A stretch of 64,000 nucleotides of DNA from the NCBI RefSeq assembly GCF_023715505.1, contig NZ_JAMBOH010000007.1, forward strand, positions 213,807 to 277,806. The letters are read 5' to 3'. The notes below the pieces were generated by a model. It saw nothing but the letters and a program-made list of their open reading frames with translations. It made no database searches and was not told the DNA's origin. Positions 45,379-55,447 of this stretch are shown here, one piece after another. The stretch comes from Neobacillus cucumis. GTDB taxonomy: Bacteria > Bacillota > Bacilli > Bacillales_B > DSM-18226. The translations under genes and the position numbers were made by a program. Position 1 is the stretch's first letter; every line of letters starts with the position of its first letter.

Positions 45379-46194
45379 ATGCAAAAACAAAATGAAAAGG
45401 AAAAATCAGAGGTTCCTGCTTTAGAGGCATCCATTAAAATTCTGGAATATTTAAGTCGTTATACAAGTAAGGAACGTTCCCTTTCACAAATCTCTAAGAA
45501 TTTATCAATAAATAAAAGTACTTGTCATAGAATTCTAAAATTATTAAATCATTATCGCTATGTCTCATACGATGAGACTTCTAAACAGTATAATCTTGGA
45601 CCCTATCTGATCATCTTAGGCTCTAGAGCTTCAGAGTTTATCGATTACCTCAAGCTTGCAAAACCATACCTCAAGTGGGCATGCGAACAAACAAGACTAA
45701 CGAGTGTTTTGCTTGAACCTTTATCCAATGATCGATTAATGTATGTTGCCAAGGAGGAACCCGACCTGCCGGATAACCCTGTTCAAGTGACAGTAAAATT
45801 AGGACAGCATTTCCCGGTAACTAGTGCTTCTTTTGGTAAGTGTTACTTAGCGTTTCTGGAGGAAGAAAAAAGAAAAGAAATTATTCAAAAAGTTAATTTT
45901 AAACAATTTACCGATAAGACCATTACAGATTTTGAAACATTTCAGGAGAGTTTAAATGAGGTTAGACGAAAGGGCTATGCAGTCAGCTATGAAGAGCATA
46001 CACAGGATGTTTTCGGTGTTGCAGTACCTATCTTTGACCTTTATGGCGACATAAAAATGGTGATTGCCTGTATCGGTTTTGCTTCACAAATTAGTGAGGA
46101 ACATATTTCATTCTGTGGAGATATACTCAAAGAAGCATCGAAAAGGATAATGGAAGTCATTGGCGGAAAGGAACCCGTATATAATAAAATTTAA
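45379..46194 (+). CDS. IclR-family transcriptional regulator of the beta-oxidation operon
   Basis: A 271-residue regulator: winged helix EASIKILEYLSRYTSKERSL...SQISKNLSINKSTCHRILKLL, then the IclR effector domain (LGSRASEFIDYLKLAKPYLK, GYAVSYEEHTQDVFGVAVPIFD). AGGAG lies 7 bases before the ATG of MQKQNEKEK; an upstream extension is discarded. Divergent from the thiolase operon with two palindromes between, so it probably controls that operon and itself, answering an acyl or aromatic acid intermediate. Confidence 0.9.
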   Translation: MQKQNEKEKSEVPALEASIKILEYLSRYTSKERSLSQISKNLSINKSTCHRILKLLNHYRYVSYDETSKQYNLGPYLIILGSRASEFIDYLKLAKPYLKWACEQTRLTSVLLEPLSNDRLMYVAKEEPDLPDNPVQVTVKLGQHFPVTSASFGKCYLAFLEEEKRKEIIQKVNFKQFTDKTITDFETFQESLNEVRRKGYAVSYEEHTQDVFGVAVPIFDLYGDIKMVIACIGFASQISEEHISFCGDILKEASKRIMEVIGGKEPVYNKI

Positions 46195-46417
46195 AATCTT
46201 GATATACTGTACACAATCTGAATAAAAAAAGGAATTCATACGAAAATACCCCATAACACCTCTTGGATATTTCTATTTTCTGAATTTATCGTTTATGAAT
46301 ATAAATAATTTTATACAATGTTAATGAATCTAAGTTTTTTATGCAATGTCTTATTCAATTAAACTAGCAATAGGTAAGTGTTTGATGTAATCTCCGGCTT
46401 TTCTACTGCTCCACATA

Positions 46418-46470
46418 ACATAGGGACGGTTCTCATGCTTATTTTTAAGCATGAGAACCGTCCCCATGTT
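46418..46470. repeat. GGGACGGTTCT-type palindrome, copy 1
   Basis: GGGACGGTTCTCATGCTTA and its complement form a 19-bp stem with a 4-base loop, and the flanks AACAT/ATGTT extend it. It abuts the stop of the YqxD-like gene on the minus strand, so it may act as its terminator. Related palindromes occur at 54122-54160 and 60013-60066. Confidence 0.8.
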
Positions 46471-46917
46471 TCATTCATAATGCAGGATAACTTGTTTAAA
46501 AAGCCTTCTAAATTGCTCCCGATCTTCTTCCGTTAAAGGCTTGGGCCCCTTTGTTCGCTTGCCGCTTTTGCGAGCCATTGCACTTAAATACCGTGTTTGT
46601 AATAATTGGTCAATGTTTTCATTTGTATAGCTGAACCCTTTATGATGAAGGACTATACATCTTTTTGCTAATCCTAGCGATGCAAGACCATAATCTTGCG
46701 TCACAATAATATCTCCCGTTTCTGCTAATTTCATAATTCGGTAATCGGCAGCATCTGCACCAGAATCCACATAAATAGTTTCTACTCCTGATGGTTGTTC
46801 CACATTGGAAAAATGGGAAAAGCTTGTAACTAGGATCACAGGGATGTTTGCATTCCTTCCTTCAGCAATAATAATATCCTTTACCGGACAGGCATCTGCA
46901 TCTACATAAACTTTCAT
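46471..46917 (-). CDS. YqxD/YaiI family (DUF188) protein, PIN-like fold
   Basis: A 148-residue protein beginning [20 protein letters not shown], the hallmark of the DUF188 (YaiI/YqxD) family, with acidic residues ([28 protein letters not shown]) arranged like a PIN nuclease centre. Function is unknown. I start at this ATG after AGGAGAG; a 51-residue upstream extension is not family-like. Confidence 0.9.
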   Translation of the reverse strand: MKVYVDADACPVKDIIIAEGRNANIPVILVTSFSHFSNVEQPSGVETIYVDSGADAADYRIMKLAETGDIIVTQDYGLASLGLAKRCIVLHHKGFSYTNENIDQLLQTRYLSAMARKSGKRTKGPKPLTEEDREQFRRLFKQVILHYE

Positions 46918-47027
46918 CTGAATCTCTCCTGTAATGAAGTTCGAATTAATAGTGATACTATTGATTAATTGAGCTTTTGTCAAATGGTGTAAGCTTGGAA
47001 ACCTCAATAATTCAACTTTTGTTTCCA

Positions 47028-47061
47028 CAAAAAAAAAAGCAAGAGGACCGTCCCCTTGCTT
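47028..47061 (-). terminator. Terminator after the GH42 gene, carrying a GGGGACGG core
   Basis: On the minus strand AAGCAAGGGGA pairs with TCCTCTTGCTT around CGG, followed by ten T. It overlaps the stop codon of the GH42 gene. The stem contains part of the GGGACGG palindrome family. Confidence 0.85.
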
Positions 47062-49120
47062 ACCCTTCAAGTATCATAACCCCATAACCTTCAATAGCTA
47101 TGCCTCCATTAAGAGTTTGCCCTGTTAATTTTTCTTTTATAGGTTTGCTCAAAGTGATTTCTTTTGGGTCTTTGTTATAGTTTAGCAAATAAATTAGGGC
47201 CTTTTCAGTATCAATATGCTTACGTATAGAGAGTTCAACGTCTTCTGGAAGCTTTAGTATATCTGAAACAGGTGAATTCAACTGCGTTCTATCTACCAAA
47301 AGATTTACGATCTCCTGGTTAAAAACAGCTCCGTAATAGTAGACATCACCATTCCCAAAAGTATTTTTTACAAGTGCAGGCTGTCCATCATAATACGCAT
47401 TCTTATAAGTCCCCAGCACCTCGGCCTGATCTGATTCAACATGTAATATATCGTTGAAAGATTCTGCTATAATTTCCTGATGTTCCTCTACACCTTGAAT
47501 AGAGATTTTCGGTGGTGCCTCGTTAGGACCAATCATCGTAAAGTCATCGACTGTCACTCCACAAAGCTCCGCAACCGGACCTGGCATTGGTGTTAAATAA
47601 CAATGACCAGAATTATCCTTATAACCTGTCCTGCAGCCAAATACAATCTTACCGCCTCTATTAACATAATCTTTTAGTAATTTCGCCTTCTCTTCCGGCA
47701 TAACAGCTGAATGAGGGTAAACTAGCAGCTTATATTTTAAAAGGTCCTCTACTGTGGAGCTTTTAGTTAGGAATAATGCATCAACAGGAATATGTCGTCG
47801 TTGTAGGACTTTAAACCAGGCCATCTCACTCTGTGAATTGAAAGGACCATACCACCGATCTAACTCCCCATCCCATTCATTGTCATAATCTTTAACAATC
47901 GCTACATCCGCTTGATATTTTGAGCCAACGATCTCCTCCCCGATCATTTCCAATTCTTTCCCCACTTGTTCAGCTTCTAAAACACGGCGATTTTTACGAT
48001 TGTCGTAATTATGAATCCCATGCCAATAGATTTCGGTCCCGAAAGCTGCCGTACGCCATCTAAAATAGAGCAGCATGTCAACACCGTGTGCGATAGATTG
48101 ATAGGTCCACAACCTGAGCTGACCTGGTTTTGGAGCCGGCATATCCATCCGATTCACCCAGCCTCCAGGACCTGATTGCTGTTCCATAATGCAAAAATTG
48201 GAAGAGATGCTTCGTGCTACACTTAAATTCCAGCTCCATTTTCGGTCTAACAATGGATTTGGTCCTTTGTCTGGATAGATTGAGCTAAACTGTGGATAAG
48301 AGTCATAAGAAATAAAATCAAGGCATTCATCAGCCAGCTTATGACTATCCAAATGGCCAAAAAGTCCATTGGTCGTAATCCACTGATTTGGTGCAAGCTT
48401 TCGAATAATATCCACCTGATTTTTAGCAAACGCGATCGCACTATCTGAGAAAAATCGTTTCTCATCCAGTGCTTGGTGAGGATTAGGAGAATCACTCACC
48501 GTTGGCCGCGTCAAGTGAACTTGACTCCATTCTGTATAACTTTGATTCCAAAAAACCGTTCCCCAGCGTTGATTTAACTCAGTCAACGATCCGTATTTAT
48601 TTTTCAGCCAACGTCGAAATGCCTGATGGTCTGCCTCAGAATAAAACACATTCATTTCGCAGTTAAGTTCATTATCAATTTGCCATCCTATTACAGCTGG
48701 ATGATCTTTATAATGTTCAGCCATTTTCGTTGCAATTCTGGCACAGAGTTCTAGATATATAGGCGAGTTATAATTGTAATGACGGCGCTGACCGTGTTGA
48801 TATGGAACTCCCTCCTGAGAGACATTCAGTACTTCAGGGTACTTACTTGTTAACCATGCTGGGGGTGTGGCCGTAGGAGTTCCAAGAATCACTTTTAACC
48901 CGAAACTGTGCGCTAAATCTATCACTCTATCGAAGAAATCAAATGAAAATTCTCCTTCTTTTGGTTCAAAAATGGACCAGGCAAATTCAGCTAACCTAAC
49001 TACTGAGAACCCCATTTCTTTCATTCTCTGAAAATCCTTCTCCCATAAGCTTTCTGGCCAATGTTCGGGATAATAGCAAGCTCCTAGAGCAAATGTATTT
49101 GATTTAAGTGATTTATCCAT
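47060..49120 (-). CDS. Beta-galactosidase, glycoside hydrolase family 42 (GanA-like)
   Basis: A 686-residue intracellular enzyme without signal peptide. The barrel carries the acid/base Glu in GWQIDNELN and nucleophile Glu in [30 protein letters not shown] is the typical GH42 start. The trimerisation domain ([14 protein letters not shown]) and C-terminal beta domain follow. It hydrolyses beta-galactosides, typically galacto-oligosaccharides. GAGAGG precedes the ATG. It is last in the binding protein-permease-permease-GH42 operon, the order seen in the Bacillus gan operon, though no galactanase is present. Confidence 0.95.
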   Translation of the reverse strand: MDKSLKSNTFALGACYYPEHWPESLWEKDFQRMKEMGFSVVRLAEFAWSIFEPKEGEFSFDFFDRVIDLAHSFGLKVILGTPTATPPAWLTSKYPEVLNVSQEGVPYQHGQRRHYNYNSPIYLELCARIATKMAEHYKDHPAVIGWQIDNELNCEMNVFYSEADHQAFRRWLKNKYGSLTELNQRWGTVFWNQSYTEWSQVHLTRPTVSDSPNPHQALDEKRFFSDSAIAFAKNQVDIIRKLAPNQWITTNGLFGHLDSHKLADECLDFISYDSYPQFSSIYPDKGPNPLLDRKWSWNLSVARSISSNFCIMEQQSGPGGWVNRMDMPAPKPGQLRLWTYQSIAHGVDMLLYFRWRTAAFGTEIYWHGIHNYDNRKNRRVLEAEQVGKELEMIGEEIVGSKYQADVAIVKDYDNEWDGELDRWYGPFNSQSEMAWFKVLQRRHIPVDALFLTKSSTVEDLLKYKLLVYPHSAVMPEEKAKLLKDYVNRGGKIVFGCRTGYKDNSGHCYLTPMPGPVAELCGVTVDDFTMIGPNEAPPKISIQGVEEHQEIIAESFNDILHVESDQAEVLGTYKNAYYDGQPALVKNTFGNGDVYYYGAVFNQEIVNLLVDRTQLNSPVSDILKLPEDVELSIRKHIDTEKALIYLLNYNKDPKEITLSKPIKEKLTGQTLNGGIAIEGYGVMILEG

Positions 49121-49198
49121 TGGTTCTAACCTCTCAATTCATATTTACAATGTAAAGTTTTAACCTTTCAAATGAAACTTAAATCGCGCTTATAAAAA

Positions 49199-50113
49199 TT
49201 AGGATTTAACCCCTCCCATAGCGATCCCTGAAACAATATGTTTCCTGAGGATTGGAAACATGATCAACATTGGCAGAATGGAGAGGAAGGAACCAATTAA
49301 AATTAACGGATATAATGGTTGCCCTGTCCCTGCCGCATTTAAGTTTGCCGTCCAGATTTGTAAACCTACCGTTAAAGGGTAAAGGCTTGTTTTATTTAAT
49401 AGAACTAATGGTAAGAAAAAGTTATTCCAAGACCCTATGAAAGTGATTAAAAAGAGTGTTACTAGACCTGGGCGAATAATTGGAAGGGCAATTCGAAAAA
49501 AGATCCCGTAGTCGCTTGCCCCATCGACTCTCCCAGAGTCAATCAGTTCATTCGGCATGGATTCCTTGATAAAGACCATCATGAAATAGACACCGAATGG
49601 ATTTACAATCATTGGTAATAGGACGCCGGCGTAAGTATTGATTAGACCTAGCGATTTAATCATCAAAAAGACAGGTATAGCAAGTGCAGCTCCTGGAATC
49701 ATTAATGAACCTAATACCGCAACAGTTAAGAAATTTTTCCCCTTAAACACATATTTTGCTAGAGAGTAACCTGCCATCGAACTTACTAAAGTTCCCAATA
49801 GGCCCGCGCCTACAGCATAGATAACTGAGTTTAAAACCCAGCGCCAAAACATCCCATCTTGATAAGAATTTAACCATTTTAGATTAGCCATAAGGCTTAA
49901 ATGCTCAGGAAAGGCGAGCATCGATGTAGTAAATAATTGATTCGTACTTTTGGTCATCGCGACTAGCAGCCAATAAAGAGGAAATAAAAAGTAAGCAGCC
50001 ATTACAATCATCAGAATCATAGAGAGTGAAGTGGATATTCTTTCTTTTTTCGATTTGCTATGATTCTCCCGTTGAAGATTAGTTGTTGTAAATGAATTCG
50101 ATTTTAGGCTCAT
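49199..50113 (-). CDS. Carbohydrate ABC permease (GanQ/MalG-like)
   Basis: A 304-residue CUT1 permease with six helices and the EAA loop (MPNELIDSGRVDGASDYGIFFRIALPIIRPG). Its ATG overlaps the previous permease stop by ATGA, so translation is coupled. Pairs with the GanP-like permease to import galactosides for the GH42 enzyme. Confidence 0.92.
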   Translation of the reverse strand: MSLKSNSFTTTNLQRENHSKSKKERISTSLSMILMIVMAAYFLFPLYWLLVAMTKSTNQLFTTSMLAFPEHLSLMANLKWLNSYQDGMFWRWVLNSVIYAVGAGLLGTLVSSMAGYSLAKYVFKGKNFLTVAVLGSLMIPGAALAIPVFLMIKSLGLINTYAGVLLPMIVNPFGVYFMMVFIKESMPNELIDSGRVDGASDYGIFFRIALPIIRPGLVTLFLITFIGSWNNFFLPLVLLNKTSLYPLTVGLQIWTANLNAAGTGQPLYPLILIGSFLSILPMLIMFPILRKHIVSGIAMGGVKS

Positions 50114-51063
50114 ATAGTCTTCTCTCCTTCTCCTGTATAGGATAGTGTCGATGAACTCACCGTTGTATGACTAATGATTTTATTTCTAACTTTCTTCTTC
50201 TTAGCTGTTGTTCGTTCAGAAGTGGCATACATAAACAATAAGGAGGCAATAAAAGTAATCAGAACCAAGGTAATGGATAGGGTTGCAGAGTAGGTGAAAT
50301 TCCCATAGGCAAACGCCATATTATAGATATCCATATTTGGTGTAAAAGTAGCCGGAATACTTGTTAGAGAAGAAAACACATATGGTTCATTAAATAATTG
50401 GAGTGAACCAATTATCGATAAAACGGTAGTCATGACGATGACCTGCTTTAGGAGCGGAAGTTTTATATGCCATGCTGTTTGAAACTCATTACAGCCATCA
50501 ATCTTTGCAGCATCGTACAGTTCGATCGGGATAGAAGTGAGACTTGCAAAATAGATGGTCATATTATATCCAGTCCATACCCATGTAGCCATGTTCATAA
50601 TCCCATACAAAACAGTTCCTGAATCCAATAAATTAAGCGGCTTTCCGCCTGTAAAGATACCAAAAATACTTAAAATAGGATTCAGGTCTGGGGAATACAG
50701 AAACCCCCACATAATTGCGGCTATGACACCTGGTACGGCATATGGCAAGAAATAAATAACTCGAAATAAAGCTTTGTTTTTAACATAGCGACTATCTAAA
50801 AAGAGAGCCAAAACTAAAGCCAAAACTAGCATAATCGTAACTTGAACCACCCCATAGTAGGCAACACGGTAAACGGCATACCAAAAGCTTTTGTCCTCCC
50901 ACGCCGTAAGATAGTTTGTCAGTCCAACAAACTTATACTCCCCTTGGATATTAACGAACAAGCTCAATATGAGCGAATAAACAAAAGGAAAAACAAAGAA
51001 TAGAGCAAATAAGATGAGAAAAGGTGTAAGAAATATATAGGGAACACGTCGAATCTTTAACAT
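50110..51063 (-). CDS. Carbohydrate ABC permease (GanP/MalF-like)
   Basis: A 317-residue CUT1 permease with six helices and the EAA loop (IPIELYDAAKIDGCNEFQTAWHIKLPLLKQV). I start at the second ATG (MLKIRR), 6-7 bases after GAGGG. The C-terminus is a basic, serine-rich tail. No ATPase is encoded in the operon; a shared MsmX-like ATPase is inferred. Confidence 0.92.
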   Translation of the reverse strand: MLKIRRVPYIFLTPFLILFALFFVFPFVYSLILSLFVNIQGEYKFVGLTNYLTAWEDKSFWYAVYRVAYYGVVQVTIMLVLALVLALFLDSRYVKNKALFRVIYFLPYAVPGVIAAIMWGFLYSPDLNPILSIFGIFTGGKPLNLLDSGTVLYGIMNMATWVWTGYNMTIYFASLTSIPIELYDAAKIDGCNEFQTAWHIKLPLLKQVIVMTTVLSIIGSLQLFNEPYVFSSLTSIPATFTPNMDIYNMAFAYGNFTYSATLSITLVLITFIASLLFMYATSERTTAKKKKVRNKIISHTTVSSSTLSYTGEGEKTI

Positions 51064-51131
51064 TACCATCCCTCGCGTTTCTGCATTTTTTTAATAGATT
51101 CCTCTTACCATTACCTGTTATGATTACTTTC

Positions 51132-52601
51132 TTAAAGTTCTATTTCTAAGGATGATTGTCTTCTCTTTAAGAACCAAATAATAAGGGCAATAACGACTAA
51201 GATAATGACAACCGGTAAGGCAGGCGTATTAAGAGCGGCTAGAGGTTGTTTAGTTGAGCTTTCTGCACCCTTCGAAACGACTTTATACCCCGCTGATTTT
51301 GCAAAAACAGTCACTTCATTTTGCAAATTATCAAGCGCTTGATCCCATGTTTGTTCTCCACCAGCTGCTTTAGTAAATTCGATTGTCATTTGGTTGTACA
51401 CGTAATCCGTCCATGGGCTCCATTGGTAGGAGGTATCAACAGATGCGGCTGCTTTCGCATAGATTGGACCAGAAATTTGATTTTTAAGAGCTGGATTAGG
51501 CGCATTCATCTCAGATTGCTGGATACCATATTTATTTCCTGGCACCTGGCCCCGGCCGCCCTTAGTCGTGTCAGTAACATCGAGCTTTTCAGCTGCAGCA
51601 CTCGTATTAATCCAAGCCGCAAAAAGCGCTGCCGCTTCAGGATATTTCGATTGTGTGGTTACGGCATTGGTTGACCCGCCCCAGTTACCGTCAATAAATT
51701 CCCCATTTGCCTCCCATTGAGGAATATCAGCTGCATTCCAGTTATCGGTTCCCTTCTTCACATACGGTTGGATCATGTAGGTTGGCGACCAAGCGGCACC
51801 CGATACTGAAGCATACAATCCCTTACCGATGTTGCTTTGCCATTGTGGATTCCAATCATTTGTTGCATGGACAACCCCTTTTTTGATTAAATCCCCCCAA
51901 AAATTTATCACTTTCTTTGCTTCAGGACTATTTAAATTAATCTCCCAGCCCTTAGATGTTTTCGTGAATGGTCTGGCGCCGGCCTGCCACAATAATCCCG
52001 TAATAAATCCACCGTCGTTTACTGGGAAGTAAGACATATACATATCCGGATTCTGCTTGTGTAACTTTTCGGCTTCTGTTGCAAATTCATCCCAAGTTTT
52101 TGGAACTGCTAAATTATATTTTTCAAATATGTCTGGCCGATAAAGTAAAGCCAATGGCCCGATATCTTCTGGAATGGCGTAAATTTTGCTGCCTTGTTTT
52201 ACCTGGTTCCATGTCCAAGGTTGAAAGTAGGATTCGTATTGTTTTACATATTTTGAAATGTCCAAAATTCCACCTGTATCCACAAACTTAGGGATGTACT
52301 GGTACTCAATCTGTACAACATCCGGGGCCCCTGCGCCTGCTTTAATAGCAGTGGTTAATTTGTTATACTCCGCGTTTCCACTTCCAATTAGCGGGTGATC
52401 CACTTTAATGTTCGGATACTCTTTGTTAAAAGCTGCAATAACTTTGTCGGGATTTGCTGTCCACGTCCACCAAGTAATGGTTGCGTTTTTCGTGTACTTT
52501 GGGTAAGTTGGTTGTTGTACGCCTTTCGCAAAACTGGTTGTTGTTGTGAGAAAGAAACTACAAAGAACAAGCAATGTTACTATAACTCTTCTTTTTTTCA
52601 T
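51132..52601 (-). CDS. Sugar-binding protein with a C-terminal membrane anchor (GanS-like role)
   Basis: A 489-residue SBP_bac_1-type protein. The signal peptide (VIVTLLVLCSFFLTTTTSFA) has no convincing lipobox: its Cys lies mid-core. The binding domain starts ATITWWTWTANPDKVIAAFN. Unusually, the C-terminus has a hydrophobic helix (LPVVIILVVIALIIWFL) and the basic tail KRRQ, so the protein appears anchored by its C-terminus rather than by lipid. I use the ATG after GAGGTGG. It is first in the GH42 operon and so should bind galacto-oligosaccharides, an inference from context. Confidence 0.9.
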   Translation of the reverse strand: MKKRRVIVTLLVLCSFFLTTTTSFAKGVQQPTYPKYTKNATITWWTWTANPDKVIAAFNKEYPNIKVDHPLIGSGNAEYNKLTTAIKAGAGAPDVVQIEYQYIPKFVDTGGILDISKYVKQYESYFQPWTWNQVKQGSKIYAIPEDIGPLALLYRPDIFEKYNLAVPKTWDEFATEAEKLHKQNPDMYMSYFPVNDGGFITGLLWQAGARPFTKTSKGWEINLNSPEAKKVINFWGDLIKKGVVHATNDWNPQWQSNIGKGLYASVSGAAWSPTYMIQPYVKKGTDNWNAADIPQWEANGEFIDGNWGGSTNAVTTQSKYPEAAALFAAWINTSAAAEKLDVTDTTKGGRGQVPGNKYGIQQSEMNAPNPALKNQISGPIYAKAAASVDTSYQWSPWTDYVYNQMTIEFTKAAGGEQTWDQALDNLQNEVTVFAKSAGYKVVSKGAESSTKQPLAALNTPALPVVIILVVIALIIWFLKRRQSSLEIEL

Positions 52602-52653
52602 GACCATCCACCTCACTTTTAGTATTAAAATACTGAAAATTTTTAATAATTTA

Positions 52654-52682
52654 AATATAATTTTGTATGTAAACGCTGTCAA
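52654..52682 (-). promoter_or_regulatory. Sigma-A promoter of the GH42/ABC operon overlapped by a cre site
   Basis: On the minus strand TTGACA (52677-52682) and TATATT (52654-52659) are spaced 17 bp. TGTAAACGCTGTCA (52668-52681, plus-strand reading) matches the cre consensus at 13 or 14 of 14 positions and covers the -35 and spacer, so CcpA binding should block the polymerase. Confidence 0.8.
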
Positions 52683-52898
52683 TAATAGTTTGTACCCATA
52701 GAAACGCGCTGTTTTCCTTACTTTCCATTGAAACTTTCTAGCTGATACACGACCCTTGTCCTAATAATACATGCTTTTATAGGGTAAGATACTATTCCTG
52801 ATACTTAGCTCTTATATGTATTTTTTCATGGAAAATAATTCTATTTTTATTGTTTTATTATAAAAACAGGCACTGTTTTGGTAGGAGTTGAATTAGTA
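52683..52898. other. Divergent intergenic region, nothing more recognised
   Basis: Separates the galactoside operon from the rightward glycerophosphodiesterase gene. AT-rich; TAGGAG at about 52882-52887 is the only ribosome-binding-like site. Confidence 0.35.
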
Positions 52899-54116
52899 AT
52901 GAAGAAAAGCTTGCTTGCCGTTCTTGTTTGTCTGTCTATTACAGCAGCTCCCTATTCCGGTTTGGCACAGTCACTTCAAAACACAGAAATTAAATATAGA
53001 CAAATGACCTTACGTCCAATAACCACGGATGTAATGGTTATTGCTCATCGCGGGGCGTCTGCCTACGGACCGGAAAATACACTGGCAGCCTATAAGCAAG
53101 CAATAATGCTGAAGGCGGATTATGTAGAGATTGATTTGCAAATGACCAAGGACGGCCAGTTAATTGCCATGCATGATGAGACACTGTTGCGAACAACCAA
53201 TGCCAAAGAACTTTATCCTAATCGCGCCCCATGGCGGGTTAAGGATTTTACACTTGAAGAGATCAGTCGTCTAGATGCTGGTTCCTGGTTTAATAGAGCT
53301 AATCCAGAACAAGCAAAAACGGAATACAACAGACAACATGTCCCAACCCTTGTGGAAGTAATTGATTGTGTGAAAAAGTATGGGAACGGAAAGATCGGTC
53401 TTTATATCGAAACGAAAGTACCGGGTGCTTATCCAGGAATGGAAGAGAAAGTAATTGAAATCTTAAACAAAGCCAATGTCCTCAATGACCGGAAGCTTTT
53501 CCTCGAATCCTTCAGTGAACAGAGCCTGCGTAAATTGAAAAACTTTGCCCCACATGTAAAACTGATTCAACTTTATAAAAGGGGTATGCTTGCCGGCAAA
53601 AATGTGTACCAAGAATTCAAGCGCATCTCGGAATATGCAGCGGGTATAGGTCCTTCTAAGGAACTTGTTGGCCGGAAGTTAATCAAGGCCGCTCATCAGA
53701 ACTATCTCCTGGTCCATCCGTGGACCGTCAATTCTCAGAGGGATATGGCAGCCCTTCTTTCCCTTGGAGTGGACGGTCAATTCACCAATAACACTGACCA
53801 GCTTGTAGATTTACTGGAGAATCCCTTTATTTCGCATGGAGTTACCAACGGGGAGATAACGAACACATCAGCTATTTTATGGGCCCGAACCAATGGAAAC
53901 GCACGAGTTCAATTTGAAATTTCAGCTGATATCCATTTTAGGAACCAAACCATTGTCAAAATAGGCCAAGCGGATAATGAGCATGATTTTATCGTAAGTG
54001 TAGAATTTATCGGATTAAAACCTGATACAAAATACTATTACCGAGCCCATACCGTCTCCAGCAAATATACAGTGACCGGTTCATTTCAAACAGCCCCCGA
54101 GGAAAACCGCAATTAA
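52899..54116 (+). CDS. Secreted glycerophosphodiester phosphodiesterase with C-terminal Fn3-like domain
   Basis: A 405-residue exported enzyme. The signal peptide is about residues 1-24. The GDPD barrel shows VIAHRGASAYGPENTLAAY, VEIDLQMTKDGQLIAMHDETL and the metal-binding YIETKVPG. It releases glycerol-3-phosphate from phosphodiesters outside the cell. After about residue 310 a domain (SHGVTNGEITNTSAILWARTN ... LKPDTKYYYRAHTV) resembles the Fn3-like N-terminal domain of PhoD-type phosphatases, an uncommon addition. The start is the ATG 11 bases after TAGGAG. Confidence 0.9.
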   Translation: MKKSLLAVLVCLSITAAPYSGLAQSLQNTEIKYRQMTLRPITTDVMVIAHRGASAYGPENTLAAYKQAIMLKADYVEIDLQMTKDGQLIAMHDETLLRTTNAKELYPNRAPWRVKDFTLEEISRLDAGSWFNRANPEQAKTEYNRQHVPTLVEVIDCVKKYGNGKIGLYIETKVPGAYPGMEEKVIEILNKANVLNDRKLFLESFSEQSLRKLKNFAPHVKLIQLYKRGMLAGKNVYQEFKRISEYAAGIGPSKELVGRKLIKAAHQNYLLVHPWTVNSQRDMAALLSLGVDGQFTNNTDQLVDLLENPFISHGVTNGEITNTSAILWARTNGNARVQFEISADIHFRNQTIVKIGQADNEHDFIVSVEFIGLKPDTKYYYRAHTVSSKYTVTGSFQTAPEENRN

Positions 54117-54121
54117 ACAAA

Positions 54122-54160
54122 GGGACGGTTCTATTGCTTTTATAGCAGGAGAACCGTCCG
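54122..54160. repeat. GGGACGGTTCT-type palindrome, copy 2
   Basis: GGACGGTTCT and AGAACCGTCC form the stem with a partly paired centre. It begins 5 bases after the glycerophosphodiesterase stop and lies between convergent genes. Confidence 0.75.
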
Positions 54161-54229
54161 AGACTTTGAAGTGTTGGGCTTACATTTCATGAATGTATTA
54201 ATATAAAAAGCCACTAAAACTATTTATGA

Positions 54230-55423
54230 TTAAATCAATACGCTGATCCTTCTTGAAACGCCAGTTTTCACTGCCGTGGAAGCAACCGCGTCTGCAACAT
54301 GTACTGCTACTCTCAGGTCAAAAGGATTTGGGATGACATAATCAGCATTCAGTTCTTCCTCTAAAATTAAACCGGCAATCGCATGGACAGCGGCAATCTT
54401 CATTTCCTCATTGATTTCTTTTGCCCGAACATCTAATGCTCCGCGAAAAATCCCCGGGAACGCTAAAACATTATTGATCTGATTTGGATAGTCCGACCGT
54501 CCTGTACCTACTACCAATGCTCCTGCTTGTTTTGCTTCTTCCGGCATAATCTCTGGTACCGGGTTGGCCATGGCAAAAATAATCGGATCACGCTTCATCG
54601 TACGAACCATTTCTTTTGTTACGGCACCTGCTGCTGAAACTCCTACAAACACGTCAGCACCAACAAGAGCATCTGCCAACATTCCTTGTTTTTGTTCCTT
54701 GTTTGTAACTTCCGCCATTTCCTTTTTGAATTCATTCATTCCAAATGGCCGCCCCTTATAGATGACTCCTTGTGTATCACATAGAATTACATCTTTTACT
54801 CCCATACGAAGCAAAAGCTTTACAATCGCCACTCCTGCTGCCCCAGAACCATTTACCACGACACGAATATCTTCTAGTTTCTTGTACGCTAGTTTAAGAG
54901 CATTGATTAATCCAGCAGCTGTTACAATAGCCGTACCATGCTGGTCATCATGGAAAACAGGGATATCACAAATTTTTTGCAGTTGAGCCTCGATTTCAAA
55001 GCATTGAGGTGCAGCAATATCTTCTAAGTTTATACCTCCAAAGGTAGGCTCCAATAATTTGACCGCTTCCACAATTTCTTTTGTATCAGTAGTATCTAAA
55101 CAAATAGGAAACGCATCTACATTCGCAAATGATTTAAATAACACGGCTTTCCCTTCCATTACCGGCATCGCCGCCTTAGGACCGATATTTCCAAGACCAA
55201 GTACCGCTGTTCCGTTCGATACAACCGCAACTAGATTCCCCTTCATTGTGTAATCATATACCTTACTCTCATCCTCATAAATATCTAGACAAGGTTCTGC
55301 AACACCAGGCGAGTAAGCTAAGCTTAAATCTTTTGCATTTTGTAGTGGAACCTTAGAAGTTACCGCAAGCTTTCCTTGATGTTCTCTATGCATCTGTAAT
55401 GCTTCATCTCGTAAAACTGACAT
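54230..55423 (-). CDS. ytsJ: NAD(P)-dependent malic enzyme (YtsJ-like)
   Basis: A 397-residue malic enzyme: AKDLSLAYSPGVAEPCLDI with catalytic Tyr, VYDYTMKGNLVAVVSNGTAVLGLGNIGP, metal site FHDDQHGTAIV, cofactor motif VVVNGSGAAGVAIV and FAMANPVPEI. It decarboxylates malate to pyruvate. It closely follows the pattern of Bacillus YtsJ but lacks its C-terminal ~10 residues. GAGGGAG precedes the ATG. Stands alone. Confidence 0.93.
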   Translation of the reverse strand: MSVLRDEALQMHREHQGKLAVTSKVPLQNAKDLSLAYSPGVAEPCLDIYEDESKVYDYTMKGNLVAVVSNGTAVLGLGNIGPKAAMPVMEGKAVLFKSFANVDAFPICLDTTDTKEIVEAVKLLEPTFGGINLEDIAAPQCFEIEAQLQKICDIPVFHDDQHGTAIVTAAGLINALKLAYKKLEDIRVVVNGSGAAGVAIVKLLLRMGVKDVILCDTQGVIYKGRPFGMNEFKKEMAEVTNKEQKQGMLADALVGADVFVGVSAAGAVTKEMVRTMKRDPIIFAMANPVPEIMPEEAKQAGALVVGTGRSDYPNQINNVLAFPGIFRGALDVRAKEINEEMKIAAVHAIAGLILEEELNADYVIPNPFDLRVAVHVADAVASTAVKTGVSRRISVLI

Positions 55424-55447
55424 ATTCCAAATCTCCCTCTGTTTTAG

